Made by a program: the position numbers and the translations under genes
Notes under the pieces: model-generated
Databases searched by the model: none
The model's input: the letters and a program-made list of their open reading frames with translations, nothing else
Told to the model about the DNA's origin: nothing
Part shown: piece by piece, positions 35,151 through 43,481 of the stretch
Numbering within the stretch: position 1 is the first letter of the stretch
Layout of the letters: each line of letters begins with the position of its first letter
DNA from: Candidatus Obscuribacterales bacterium
GTDB taxonomy: Bacteria > Cyanobacteriota > Vampirovibrionia > Obscuribacterales > Obscuribacteraceae
DNA length: 64,000 nt
Assembly: GCA_019745415.1 (NCBI GenBank)
Contig: JAIETF010000007.1
Coordinates: 150,137-214,136, forward strand
Direction: 5' to 3'

Positions 35151-36798
35151 TGTTTTGTTCCTCCTGTTTATCTTTGATTCTGGCTGACAGCGCAAGCATT
35201 GTAAGGGTCCGAATTTTGTCAGTATCTTCATATAGGACCTTGGTCAGACAAGAGTATTCGTCAGGACTCATCCATTGCGGCACTGAGCAAATGTTGGACG
35301 CGAAGAAATTTATAAAGTCCTCGCCAGAACGACTTCTAATTGAGTAAAAACAGCTCTCTGCAAGAGAATCTCGCATATCGTAATACTTTCTCTTGTCGGC
35401 TGGATTCTGAAGACTCTTCAAGTCTAATTTGTATTTACTTTGTAGCTTCTGCCGCAAATAACTATCAATAATTTTGAGAACAAGCGCCTCCAACGCCGCA
35501 CCAGCGGGCTGAGCACCGTCAACACTATGTTTCATCAACTTCATCCTCCTATGATATTCTTCTTCAGCGTCCTCTAAACTCTTCTGGGCATCATGCGCAA
35601 AGAATGGCGAACAAAGTCCTTCCTTTATTGGAATAATCGAAAGCAACTTGTCAAACCCGCCATACCATTCTTGTTCAGCAACAAGAAGATTGACTAATCT
35701 TTGCCTCCTAAACAAAGGGTTGAAAAAGTTCTTCTTTATGTACTCATACTGTGAATCTCGCTGCCTATTAGGCTCAACTCTTCCTGAATACAGAATTCTT
35801 ATATTGTTGCCATCCTTCCTGGTATGAAACAAATCGATTCCAAAAATCAAATCATCAGTGCTCCTGTTGATCCGCTCACTTCCAACCATTTGTTCAATCC
35901 GCAACAGAAAATCCACTGCGGCTTCCTCAGGCAGTTCGATTAGACAGTCTTTTGGTCTGTAACCAACACGCTTGTTACTACGAGATGAGAGAACTTTCTT
36001 ATACTCGTCAAGGAAATACGGAAGATTAGCAATATCTGGAATTGCTAAGACATAGCCGTCGTGACTAATGGCGCCATCTCTATCAAGCTTGACAGGAACA
36101 TAGATCTGGCAAATAAAAGGCCAAAAATGGAGTAAAAACTGATGTTGGCAATTATCTCTGAACGGAACTCTCTCAGCGCTAAAAGCTTGTGCCCCAAGGA
36201 AATAAGTACTAGGTAGCTCGACAGACTTATCATTGCTCTGGCTTAACTGTTTCCAAATGGAGTCAAGGTCAGACGACTCCAACCCCTTTGCTCTATCTTC
36301 GAAAGGCTTACGAGTTGCTGGTACTCCCCTAAGAATCTGCCATACCATATCTCGCCAAAGCTTAGTCCAGACAGCACCTTCTTCATCTTCGCGATGATAT
36401 AGGAATGAACCTTTTGGCTCTACAATAGGGTAGTGGTATAACTTCCTGACCTTCTCTTTTGCTTTTTTTCCTTTTGCGTCTTTTGAGTCCTTCTCAACTG
36501 CTATAACTTCTTCGGTAACCTTTACTGGCTCAACACCCTTAAAGGGACTAGTTCTAGCTTGAATCTCCACCGAGGCTGCGTAAACTTCATCTAGAATAGT
36601 CTTCAAATCCTCCTTTGAAAGAGAGAAAGAAGCACCTAACTCGCTCACACTAAATTGAAATTTTTCGCTTCTCCTAGAATTTATGTACTCCAGAATCATA
36701 ATCAGCCCAGCAAGTCCAGCTCTATGTTGACTTGAAGGAAGCTCAGCCAAACTGAAAGAAAGCTCTACTCTCTTTTTGTCAGCGACAGTCTTTGTCAT
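35143..36798 (-). CDS. cas8: Large Cascade subunit Cas8 (Cmx8/DevT-like)
   Basis: A 551-residue protein in the position of the large subunit, between cas3 and cas7. Cas8 recognises the PAM and recruits Cas3. Its sequence is poorly conserved, as usual for this subunit. The assignment rests on size, order and the Cmx6/DevR/DevS companions. A lysine-rich insertion (KDSKDAKGKKAKEK) is at about residues 107-120. ATG 36798 is chosen for GGGAGAG upstream; a TTG six bases earlier is possible. It begins 14 bases after the cas3 stop. Confidence 0.8.
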   Translation of the reverse strand: MTKTVADKKRVELSFSLAELPSSQHRAGLAGLIMILEYINSRRSEKFQFSVSELGASFSLSKEDLKTILDEVYAASVEIQARTSPFKGVEPVKVTEEVIAVEKDSKDAKGKKAKEKVRKLYHYPIVEPKGSFLYHREDEEGAVWTKLWRDMVWQILRGVPATRKPFEDRAKGLESSDLDSIWKQLSQSNDKSVELPSTYFLGAQAFSAERVPFRDNCQHQFLLHFWPFICQIYVPVKLDRDGAISHDGYVLAIPDIANLPYFLDEYKKVLSSRSNKRVGYRPKDCLIELPEEAAVDFLLRIEQMVGSERINRSTDDLIFGIDLFHTRKDGNNIRILYSGRVEPNRQRDSQYEYIKKNFFNPLFRRQRLVNLLVAEQEWYGGFDKLLSIIPIKEGLCSPFFAHDAQKSLEDAEEEYHRRMKLMKHSVDGAQPAGAALEALVLKIIDSYLRQKLQSKYKLDLKSLQNPADKRKYYDMRDSLAESCFYSIRSRSGEDFINFFASNICSVPQWMSPDEYSCLTKVLYEDTDKIRTLTMLALSARIKDKQEEQNND

Positions 36799-36812
36799 TT
36801 CCAACTCTCCCT

Positions 36813-39158
36813 TTAATCAGCAACAAATCCAATATCTTCTCTATACTTTTCTGAACACGCGAGATAAACGTAAGGCGGCAACCAGGACGGTCTATCATCA
36901 ATCAGGCGACAACGTAACGGCACGGGAAGTACAAACCTATCGATGTACTTCTTTACCTTCCAGTCAAGTTCAGCCTCTTCTAGATCTCCAGTAAGTATTG
37001 CCTGCACAGTTCTATCAGCTTCTTCTCGCAGACTACCTTGCCCATCGACAAAGAGACTTGGCTCAAACAGCCTTGAGTGCTTGAGGAAAGATGACTCACA
37101 TGATTTTTGAGATAAGTTCTCCAGATATTCGGCTAGAGTTCTCTGACTAACTGGTCCCCCTAGTGAAACTAAGCTACTCAGAAAAGACTGAGCCTCCTCA
37201 ACTTCCGATATCGTATACGGCAAAGGCTTATCTTCAAACGGATAGCAGTAAATTTCCGAGACGAAACCAGGCGTCCTCTTATCTGGGTGTCGGTTAGCCC
37301 GTCCCATTCTTTGAATGAGTGAGCTTATTGGAGCAATCTCAGAAATTAGAATATCAGCATCAAGATCAAGACTCATTTCGCAAACCTGGGTCGTAATAGC
37401 AGCAAATCCTGCCTTGCTCCCAGAACAAGGTTGAAAACTTTTGACACAGCTTGCATGACGTTTCTCTCTATCAAGAAGCCTAAATCGACTGTGGTAACAC
37501 AACAAACTATCGCGATGAGTCTCCGCCACCTTCAAAAAAATCTCTTGGCACTTTGCCACCGTGTTTGCAACCCAAAGAACCTTGGCTCCGCTATTGATCG
37601 CATTGCGACAGATATCGAAACACTCCTCAACACTAGCGAGCTGAATCACACTATATCTCGGCTTACTCTCTGCTCTGTCAAGCTCTAGTTTCTCTTCAAG
37701 TGCCGAACTCGATGGGTATCTTTGAATATTCAATTCCTCTAGCCGCGTAGCTTTTCCTGATGGAATAGTGGCGGTCATGCAAAGCGTAGGAATTTCTGTA
37801 TAGCGCAAGAAATCGCACACCTTACTAAAGATACGACTGTCGTAACTATGCACCTCGTCAAGGATAACCAAACTATCAGAAAGGACTAAACTCATTAGAA
37901 TCGAGGCATAATCATATTCTACGAACGATAGAAATTGGTCTATTGTTGCGCTATAAAATCTGCGGCGATAGTTCGAGAGACTAAACATTCGCTCCTTCGC
38001 CTCATCAATTTTAGAATCTCTTGAAGCAGAATCATCTGGATTCGAAGCAATTGAATCTAGAACGTATTTAGCACTGCTATGCATCAAGAGCGCATCTTCC
38101 TCTGGGGCTAAACCTGTGTAGTCAAAGAACCCCTGCGTAGCGGTGCCTCTGGTTGGATATAGAAAAACGACCCTACCAAAATCAGACTCAACTAACTTTG
38201 ACTCAGCCCAGAGATAAGCGGCGAGAGTTTTACCCTGCCCGCAGCCAGCGACAAGCAGAGCTCTCCTCCCTAGCTGCCTCATTCCTCTCTGAAACGCCGA
38301 TTCCTCAAAGGGTTTACCTACTGACTGTGAGATTGCTGATATTTTTCTTTCGATTATTTTTTCCCGCAATTCCTCACCATGTAATCTAGGTAAGTGCAAA
38401 TTGTCATCAAGCCAGCTGAAAACATCCACGTTCTCTCTTACGGTCGCAGACGCTACTGAATCAGCGATGATTACAGCCAAACGCACCGCGGCAAGCATCT
38501 GCCTTCTATCTTCATTGGCATCAACATAGTGGCTAAAGGATCTAGATAGCGACTTCTCTATCTCAATAATTTTTGAAATACTCCCTTTCCAAGCCTCAAG
38601 TGTTGGCGAGTAAATAGCTAGGTCACCGCCATCAAGAAGAGGCGGGGGAGCCAAACTTGCCAAACGAGAAACCTCCGAGAGAATATTCTGAACATCAAGG
38701 CTATGCAAATAGAGGTCGCATACAGGCGACTGCGCGCCGTTGGGAACACTAGGAAAGTCATTAAGGGCTCCTTTCAAATGATGCCCTAGTACAGCGGCTG
38801 TAACTACTTCATGGTCAATCAAAGGATTGCTAGCCAGCCAGCTCTTGACTGCAGGCAATTGCAGAATCAACGCACTTAGGTGCTCATGCCTAATAACTTG
38901 ACTATTTCGTTTACCGCCAAGCGCCTTCACAAAGCCTTCATTGGCTTTACCGATATCATGAAACAAACAGGCAACAAGAAGGTTCAGCATAAACTTGTCA
39001 CTTTGCGCACTAACCTTGAATGCCTTTTGAAAGTTGCGACCAACTCTCTTATCGCTCGAAAAGATATAAGACGCAGCTTTGGATGTGTCTCTCAGGTGAC
39101 TTTCAAGAGATATCTCACGGCCATTCCGAATTGATTTAGCAAGAAGCTTAACTGCCAT
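36813..39158 (-). CDS. cas3: CRISPR-associated nuclease-helicase Cas3
   Basis: A 781-residue effector that unwinds and degrades the target DNA. The N-terminal HD nuclease domain shows FHDIGKANEGF near residue 67, RHEHLSA and LGHHLKG, so its metal ligands are present. The helicase part has Walker A GCGQGKT (about 305-311), motif Ia PTRGTATQG, the DEVH box (VILDEVHSYD), motif III TATIPSG, and motifs V-VI ending QRMGRANRHPD. All motifs are intact. ATG 39158 lies four bases after the cas6 stop with GGAAGG/AGGAAA upstream. An extension to 39227 would overlap cas6 and is not needed. Confidence 0.96.
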   Translation of the reverse strand: MAVKLLAKSIRNGREISLESHLRDTSKAASYIFSSDKRVGRNFQKAFKVSAQSDKFMLNLLVACLFHDIGKANEGFVKALGGKRNSQVIRHEHLSALILQLPAVKSWLASNPLIDHEVVTAAVLGHHLKGALNDFPSVPNGAQSPVCDLYLHSLDVQNILSEVSRLASLAPPPLLDGGDLAIYSPTLEAWKGSISKIIEIEKSLSRSFSHYVDANEDRRQMLAAVRLAVIIADSVASATVRENVDVFSWLDDNLHLPRLHGEELREKIIERKISAISQSVGKPFEESAFQRGMRQLGRRALLVAGCGQGKTLAAYLWAESKLVESDFGRVVFLYPTRGTATQGFFDYTGLAPEEDALLMHSSAKYVLDSIASNPDDSASRDSKIDEAKERMFSLSNYRRRFYSATIDQFLSFVEYDYASILMSLVLSDSLVILDEVHSYDSRIFSKVCDFLRYTEIPTLCMTATIPSGKATRLEELNIQRYPSSSALEEKLELDRAESKPRYSVIQLASVEECFDICRNAINSGAKVLWVANTVAKCQEIFLKVAETHRDSLLCYHSRFRLLDREKRHASCVKSFQPCSGSKAGFAAITTQVCEMSLDLDADILISEIAPISSLIQRMGRANRHPDKRTPGFVSEIYCYPFEDKPLPYTISEVEEAQSFLSSLVSLGGPVSQRTLAEYLENLSQKSCESSFLKHSRLFEPSLFVDGQGSLREEADRTVQAILTGDLEEAELDWKVKKYIDRFVLPVPLRCRLIDDRPSWLPPYVYLACSEKYREDIGFVAD

Positions 39159-39162
39159 TTTC

Positions 39163-39825
39163 CTAGCCTTCCGAGTCAACTTTAATAGGGTCGAAAAGAC
39201 CACAACCCATTCTTCGGCGGCCGCCAAGACCCCTCTCCTGAATCAACAGTGAATCAACATCACTCAAGCCTCGGAGAATTAGGCCATATCCAGTTATAGT
39301 TACATCCTTGACCCGCAAGGCCCTTCTGGCGAGTCCTTCGTCTTGACCCGATTGGAGCAAATTCCGCTCCAATTCAATTTCTGCTCGGACACCTAGATCA
39401 GATACTTGCTTTCTAACGCCTTCCAAGAAAGATTCAGCTTCTGCAAACCTTCCTTCCGAACCTTTAAGCTTGATTGTTACGAACCTAGCTCTCAGACTGG
39501 AAGATGGACGCAATAGATGTATTTCAGGCACACCGAGTTTTATCTGATAGCCACCAATTTCAAGATTAGAGCCTGCTAAACTATAGAGTTCGGCAACCTT
39601 ATCAATTGGCATTCTCAATCTTAGTTTGGAGTGCCTAGAGATCCTTATTGACCCCCTATCATCTTTTCGACCTTTGATCGTATGAATCCCAAGCCATTCA
39701 GCTTCATGCGCATTTGGAACTATTTCGCATATTGCTGAAAACAGCGGATAGCCATGATCAGAAGGCAAAAGTTTCCCTTGAACCGGGAAGTGTAGCTCTA
39801 TAGTTTTCGAATTTTTTTCGCTCAT
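39163..39825 (-). CDS. cas6: crRNA-processing endonuclease Cas6 (Cmx6-like)
   Basis: A 220-residue RAMP-type ribonuclease that cuts the repeat hairpin. The N-terminus (ELHFPVQGKLLPSDHGYPLFSAI, in parts) with FPVQG, LPSDHGY and a following LGIHTIKGR segment matches the Cmx6 proteins of I-MYXAN loci. H residues at about 25 and 44 are candidate catalytic bases. The C-terminal glycine-rich loop GLGGRRRMGCGLF binds RNA. It is the first gene of the cas operon. GAGG lies five bases before the ATG, directly beside an inverted repeat shared with the WYL gene's upstream region. Confidence 0.88.
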   Translation of the reverse strand: MSEKNSKTIELHFPVQGKLLPSDHGYPLFSAICEIVPNAHEAEWLGIHTIKGRKDDRGSIRISRHSKLRLRMPIDKVAELYSLAGSNLEIGGYQIKLGVPEIHLLRPSSSLRARFVTIKLKGSEGRFAEAESFLEGVRKQVSDLGVRAEIELERNLLQSGQDEGLARRALRVKDVTITGYGLILRGLSDVDSLLIQERGLGGRRRMGCGLFDPIKVDSEG

Positions 39826-39835
39826 AAAATCCTCA

Positions 39836-39852
39836 CTGCACGTTATTTGCAG
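39836..39852 (-). promoter_or_regulatory. Putative operator CTGCA-N7-TGCAG next to cas6
   Basis: CTGCA (39836-39840) and TGCAG (39848-39852) form a 5-bp inverted repeat with a 7-base spacer. It lies 11 bases upstream of the cas6 ATG and touches the ribosome binding site. The same half-sites and spacing occur at 40241-40261 before the divergent WYL regulator gene. Shared bases are ACTGCA-N7-TGCAG. Confidence 0.6.
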
Positions 39853-39934
39853 CCCCCAAAGATATGCTGGTTCTGTTGCAGAATCTCGCCGTGCTTTATT
39901 CTGTCGTTAAGCACATCACTAACACACAAAAACC

Positions 39935-39961
39935 AGTATACAATTTCGAGGAGAATTTCAA
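39935..39961 (-). promoter_or_regulatory. Candidate promoter of the cas operon
   Basis: On the minus strand TTGAAA (39961-39956) and TATACT (39940-39935) are 15 bases apart. The hexamers are good but the spacing is two bases short of optimal. It would leave a leader of about 100 bases ahead of cas6, containing the CTGCA-N7-TGCAG site. Nothing else was found in the rest of the 493-base region 39826-40318 apart from the two operators. Confidence 0.35.
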
Positions 39962-40240
39962 AATTAAATTTGATATCGCCTAACGGCATCAATGAATATA
40001 GTGAAGCTTCTAGTCAGTCGTAAAGCAGTGGTCAACTTCAAAGAAGTCATCGACGGAAGCCTATATGACTGTACAGATTAAATCACAGCTTGATAGCGAA
40101 GAATAGACACTTGAATAGCAACTTCTTTGAGGGCAAGGCGAAATAAAGTTATTCGCTTTTCTCAGTGACCATCAGAAAAATGATCTGCAATTACAATCTG
40201 TTTCTATATCAACTAATCAAAAAGTGCAATTAAGCTTTCG

Positions 40241-40261
40241 TACTGCATCTATTCTGCAGTA
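40241..40261 (+). promoter_or_regulatory. Putative operator TACTGCA-N7-TGCAGTA upstream of the WYL gene
   Basis: A perfect 7-bp inverted repeat with a 7-base spacer lies 57 bases before the start chosen for the WYL-domain regulator. Its core repeats at 39836-39852 beside cas6, which fits one regulator acting on both divergent units. Confidence 0.6.
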
Positions 40262-40318
40262 ACCTTGAATATTCTATATGATGTAATCCCCAGCGATTCC
40301 CAAACGGAGACCCAAAAC

Positions 40319-41281
40319 TTGAGTACTCGCCTCGAACGAGTCTACGGCATAGATGCTGAAATACGCAGAGGGACCTATCCAAGCGTGCAAAAGCTTTGCG
40401 ATATGTTCGAAGTACAGCAACGAACCCTCTATGATGACATTCGCTTTCTGCGCGACCGTATGGGTCAAGACATAGTTTTCGATCACAGCAGAGCTGGCTA
40501 TTACAACAAAAGCCCAGACAAATCTCTGCCTCCGTTCGAACTTACTAATGCCGAAGTCTTTGCCCTAACGATCGGAAAAGACATGCTCTCAGCCTATACC
40601 GGTACTTCATTCGAACCAATCTTGAAGAGCGCCCTTGAAAAAATCTATCAACGCTTACCCGGCAAGGTTGAAGTAAACATGGAAGAGTTGCGCTCAATGA
40701 TTAGGTTTAAGCCTAATCCGCTCACACCGGTAAATCGCAAAACCTTTCTCGACATAAACCGCGCCTGCGAAAAAAACTTGCCCACCGAACTTAAGTATTA
40801 TGCACCCAGCACTGATGAAGTGACTGAAAGAACAATTTACCCGCACCGCCTGGTTGAACATCAAGGTCTCTGGTATGTGATTGGTTACTGCACTCTGCGC
40901 AAAGATCTGCGCAAATTTGCCCTGCACCGCATTCAACACTATCATCTGCTTGATGCTCGCTTTGAACCAATTTCAGACCAAGAGATCGATAGCTGGCTTG
41001 CCGGTGCTTTCATGATTGAACATAGATCGGCCGAACAACTTGTAAAAATCAAATTTGCGCCGCGAGCAGCAAACTATATCAGAGAAAGAGTCTGGCACCC
41101 TACACAATCTATGGAAGAACACCCCGACGGCTCATGCACATTGTCTATGCAAAGCCCCAGCCTTGACGAAGTAGCCCGCTGGGTCTTAAGCTATGGCGCA
41201 GAAGCCGAGGTGCTGGCACCTGCTGACTTACGAAAACAGATGCAGAGCACCCTGACAAAAGCTCTAGACAACTATAAATGA
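40319..41281 (+). CDS. WYL-domain transcriptional regulator, divergent from cas operon
   Basis: A 320-residue regulator. The N-terminal winged helix (RLERVYGIDAEIRRGTYPSVQKLC, in parts, then RTLYDDIRFLRDRMG) is DeoR/HTH_11-like. A middle WYL domain (about 130-215) has YPHRLVEHQGLWYVIGYC, which carries the family's ligand-binding residues. A C-terminal WCX extension follows. WYL proteins often control CRISPR and other defence loci in response to nucleic acids or nucleotides. TTG 40319 is chosen because GGAGA lies nine bases upstream and family members begin right at RLxRIYxID. The in-frame TTG at 40265 has no such site. Position and shared inverted repeats suggest it controls the cas operon. 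Confidence 0.88.
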   Translation: MSTRLERVYGIDAEIRRGTYPSVQKLCDMFEVQQRTLYDDIRFLRDRMGQDIVFDHSRAGYYNKSPDKSLPPFELTNAEVFALTIGKDMLSAYTGTSFEPILKSALEKIYQRLPGKVEVNMEELRSMIRFKPNPLTPVNRKTFLDINRACEKNLPTELKYYAPSTDEVTERTIYPHRLVEHQGLWYVIGYCTLRKDLRKFALHRIQHYHLLDARFEPISDQEIDSWLAGAFMIEHRSAEQLVKIKFAPRAANYIRERVWHPTQSMEEHPDGSCTLSMQSPSLDEVARWVLSYGAEAEVLAPADLRKQMQSTLTKALDNYK

Positions 41282-41288
41282 GGCTAAC

Positions 41289-41852
41289 TTGGCAAAGCAG
41301 GAACCCATTCAAGTAAAAGAGGGAGATTCTGCCTATCACAAGAAAGCCTTTATTACTATTTTGCAGTTGGCCTATAGCGGCGAGCGCGCAGCGGCGCGGG
41401 CCTATGCCGGGCACTGGCGTTCATTGCCGCCGGGCATCGAACGCGAAACCATCGCCCGCATTGAAAAAGAAGAAGTAGAACACCGTCAGACCGTCGGCAA
41501 GATGCTGCAAGAGCTAAACGCCAAACCGGCACTATGGCGCGAAATCTTGATGAACTGCATAGGCAATTGTGCCTACATTGGCTGTTTTTTTACAGGTTGG
41601 TTTCTACCTATGTATTTTGCCGGTAAGCTTGAGAACGACAATGTCAAAGAATACGATGTAGCCGCTGCTCATGCCCACGCACTGGGGCTAGACCATTTAC
41701 TGCCGGCGCTGCACGAAATGTCAAAAACCGAATCCGAGCACGAACTCTTCTTCAGCCGCTGCGTTCAAAAGCACTGGCTGCTCAAACCTGTAAGGGCTAT
41801 AGTTGGCTGGGATCCGCAGATTGTTCTTGCCAAGTATGCAGACGAGCCTTAA
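41289..41852 (+). CDS. Ferritin-like (COQ7/demethoxyubiquinone hydroxylase-type) protein
   Basis: A 187-residue protein with ferritin-like diiron motifs: E in YSGERAAARAYAGH, E-x2-H in KEEVEHRQ, and E-x2-H in KTESEHELFF. The central FTGWFLPMYFAG segment is hydrophobic. Helix spacing resembles COQ7-like or rubrerythrin-like domains. The iron-bound helix bundle may act in oxidation or oxidative stress, but the substrate is unknown. TTG 41289 has GAGG five bases upstream. It starts seven bases after the WYL gene's stop and is therefore cotranscribed with it. Confidence 0.65.
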   Translation: MAKQEPIQVKEGDSAYHKKAFITILQLAYSGERAAARAYAGHWRSLPPGIERETIARIEKEEVEHRQTVGKMLQELNAKPALWREILMNCIGNCAYIGCFFTGWFLPMYFAGKLENDNVKEYDVAAAHAHALGLDHLLPALHEMSKTESEHELFFSRCVQKHWLLKPVRAIVGWDPQIVLAKYADEP

Positions 41853-41866
41853 GCAAGACAAAGACA

Positions 41867-42568
41867 CTAATACAAATAAGGCAAGATCTTAAACTTCGCC
41901 TCTATGACTTGCACTGGTTCGAGTTTCTCCCCTTCATCTTGCACTACTTCTATTTGGGTGCCCTCAAGCGCCTCAGGCAAATCTTCCATTGACAAACGCA
42001 GGGCTTCTTCGCGTTCATTCTTTTTTACCAACCAGGTCATTACTATAAAAACACCAGGCAGAGCCAGTAAGGGCAACCAAGCCCCTTGCAAGAGAGGCAA
42101 GGCGACCATGGCAAGTAATAAGCCGAGGCAGGCGGGGTAGGCTACTAACTGACTCAAACGAGAGCCGCGACCTTTGGCAATCAGCACCATAGACAGTGCC
42201 AGCAAAACCAAAAATGCATAGGGCAAGCTCAAGCCCTTGAGCAAACAAAAGTTTAAACGTCGACAAAGAATCGAACTCATTATAAATAGCGAAAGATAAC
42301 TGCCATAGCCAAGATAAGCAAAGAGCAGAGAACTATCTAGAGGCTTGCCGATAAAACGGCGCCCTTTGGCCAGAGCCTTGCTGATGAAAACAATAAGAAT
42401 CAATGCATAAGCACAATAGTCGAATACAGAGAGAAAATCATGCTTCATAGGCTTGGCTACGGCATAGATAGGCAAAAGCAGCCATACCACCACCAGCAGT
42501 ATCAGCAAAGACAAATAGGCAAAGATGTTTGGAATGATAAAGCTGAACTTGAGGGTCGGCAGTTTCAT
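41867..42568 (-). CDS. Polytopic membrane protein of unknown function
   Basis: A 233-residue protein with about six membrane helices (for example NIFAYLSLLILLVVVWLLL, LILIVFIS, LLALSMVLIA, LLALPGVFIVM) and a polar, acidic C-terminal tail of about 45 residues. I recognise no family. Its ATG follows the ruvA stop without a gap, so it is translated from the ruvA transcript. Confidence 0.6.
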   Translation of the reverse strand: MKLPTLKFSFIIPNIFAYLSLLILLVVVWLLLPIYAVAKPMKHDFLSVFDYCAYALILIVFISKALAKGRRFIGKPLDSSLLFAYLGYGSYLSLFIMSSILCRRLNFCLLKGLSLPYAFLVLLALSMVLIAKGRGSRLSQLVAYPACLGLLLAMVALPLLQGAWLPLLALPGVFIVMTWLVKKNEREEALRLSMEDLPEALEGTQIEVVQDEGEKLEPVQVIEAKFKILPYLY

Positions 42569-43207
42569 CTATTTCAAGGCGCCTGCACCCAAAAGCTTGA
42601 GTGTAAAGCGCAGCAGTTCTTCGGCTGTGTCGCGGGGCACACCGGCTTTCTCGGCTTCTTTCAAGGCGCTCTGAATTTCGGTGGGAGTATAGCCGTAATG
42701 ACTCAATATATCGGTCACTTCCTCGATAACCGCATGTTGACCCTTAGTCTGAGCCGGGCTGGCAATAGACTTACCGCGGGCAGCGGCAAAATCTTCCATC
42801 TTGGTTTTCAATTCTAGAATTATGCGCTGCGCAACTTTAGCGCCGACACCTGGAGCCTGCGAAATCATCTTCTGATTTTCAGATGTGACCGCTTCGACCA
42901 ATGTATCAACACCAAGGGTGCCGACCAGTGCCAGCGCCAAGCGAGGTCCGATGCCTGTCACCGATTGCAAAAGAGTAAACATCTGGCGTTCGTCATGGCG
43001 GGCAAAGCCGAAAATTGTCCATTCGGTTTCTCTGATAGCCACCGAAACATGCACTGTCGCCTGATCGCCCGGCTGTCCGACGGTCATGAGCGTGCTATGG
43101 GCCACAGCTACTTCAAAGCCGACGCCGCCCACATCTATGACCAACCGGTCCACCGGTCCGCCGCTCATTTCTTTGGCTATGATTTCGCCCTTGAGATAGG
43201 CTAGCAT
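42569..43207 (-). CDS. ruvA: Holliday junction branch-migration protein RuvA
   Basis: RuvA binds four-way junctions and loads the RuvB motor. The 212-residue protein has the N-terminal OB domain (MLAYLKGEI, VDVGGVGFEV-like) and two helix-hairpin-helix motifs (LLQSVTGIGPRLALALV, ISQAPGVGAKVAQRII). A C-terminal UBA-like domain (about 160-212, ALKEAEKAG) contacts RuvB. No ruvB or ruvC is adjacent; a membrane protein gene follows directly. Confidence 0.95.
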   Translation of the reverse strand: MLAYLKGEIIAKEMSGGPVDRLVIDVGGVGFEVAVAHSTLMTVGQPGDQATVHVSVAIRETEWTIFGFARHDERQMFTLLQSVTGIGPRLALALVGTLGVDTLVEAVTSENQKMISQAPGVGAKVAQRIILELKTKMEDFAAARGKSIASPAQTKGQHAVIEEVTDILSHYGYTPTEIQSALKEAEKAGVPRDTAEELLRFTLKLLGAGALK

Positions 43208-43273
43208 TGCATTTACCCCAGCACCTAAAAAGAAACGCCCAACTGCAAAATAAAGTTGAGCGCTCTGAAAATA

Positions 43274-43347
43274 TCGGGGCGAGAGGATTTGAACCTCCGG
43301 CCTTCCGCACCCGAAACGGACGCGCTACCAAGCTGCGCTACGCCCCG
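43274..43347 (-). tRNA. tRNA-Pro (anticodon CGG)
   Basis: On the minus strand a full cloverleaf is present: acceptor CGGGGCG/CGCCCCG, D-arm GCGC-AGCTTGGTA-GCGC, anticodon stem TCCGT/GCGGA with loop TTCGGGT (anticodon CGG), T-arm GGAGG-TTCAAAT-CCTCT and discriminator A. The 3' CCA is not encoded. It reads the proline codon CCG. Confidence 0.96.
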
Positions 43348-43481
43348 ATGGGGTTATTTTAACAGAAGTCTCGGCTCTTGCCAGGTTTTGTTAAAGGCTT
43401 TACAGCCATTATTGCAATGGTCGGCGCAGCGGCTTAGCCAAGTCTTGCGGCAGCCTTTACTTAAGAAATAGAGGCGGCTCT

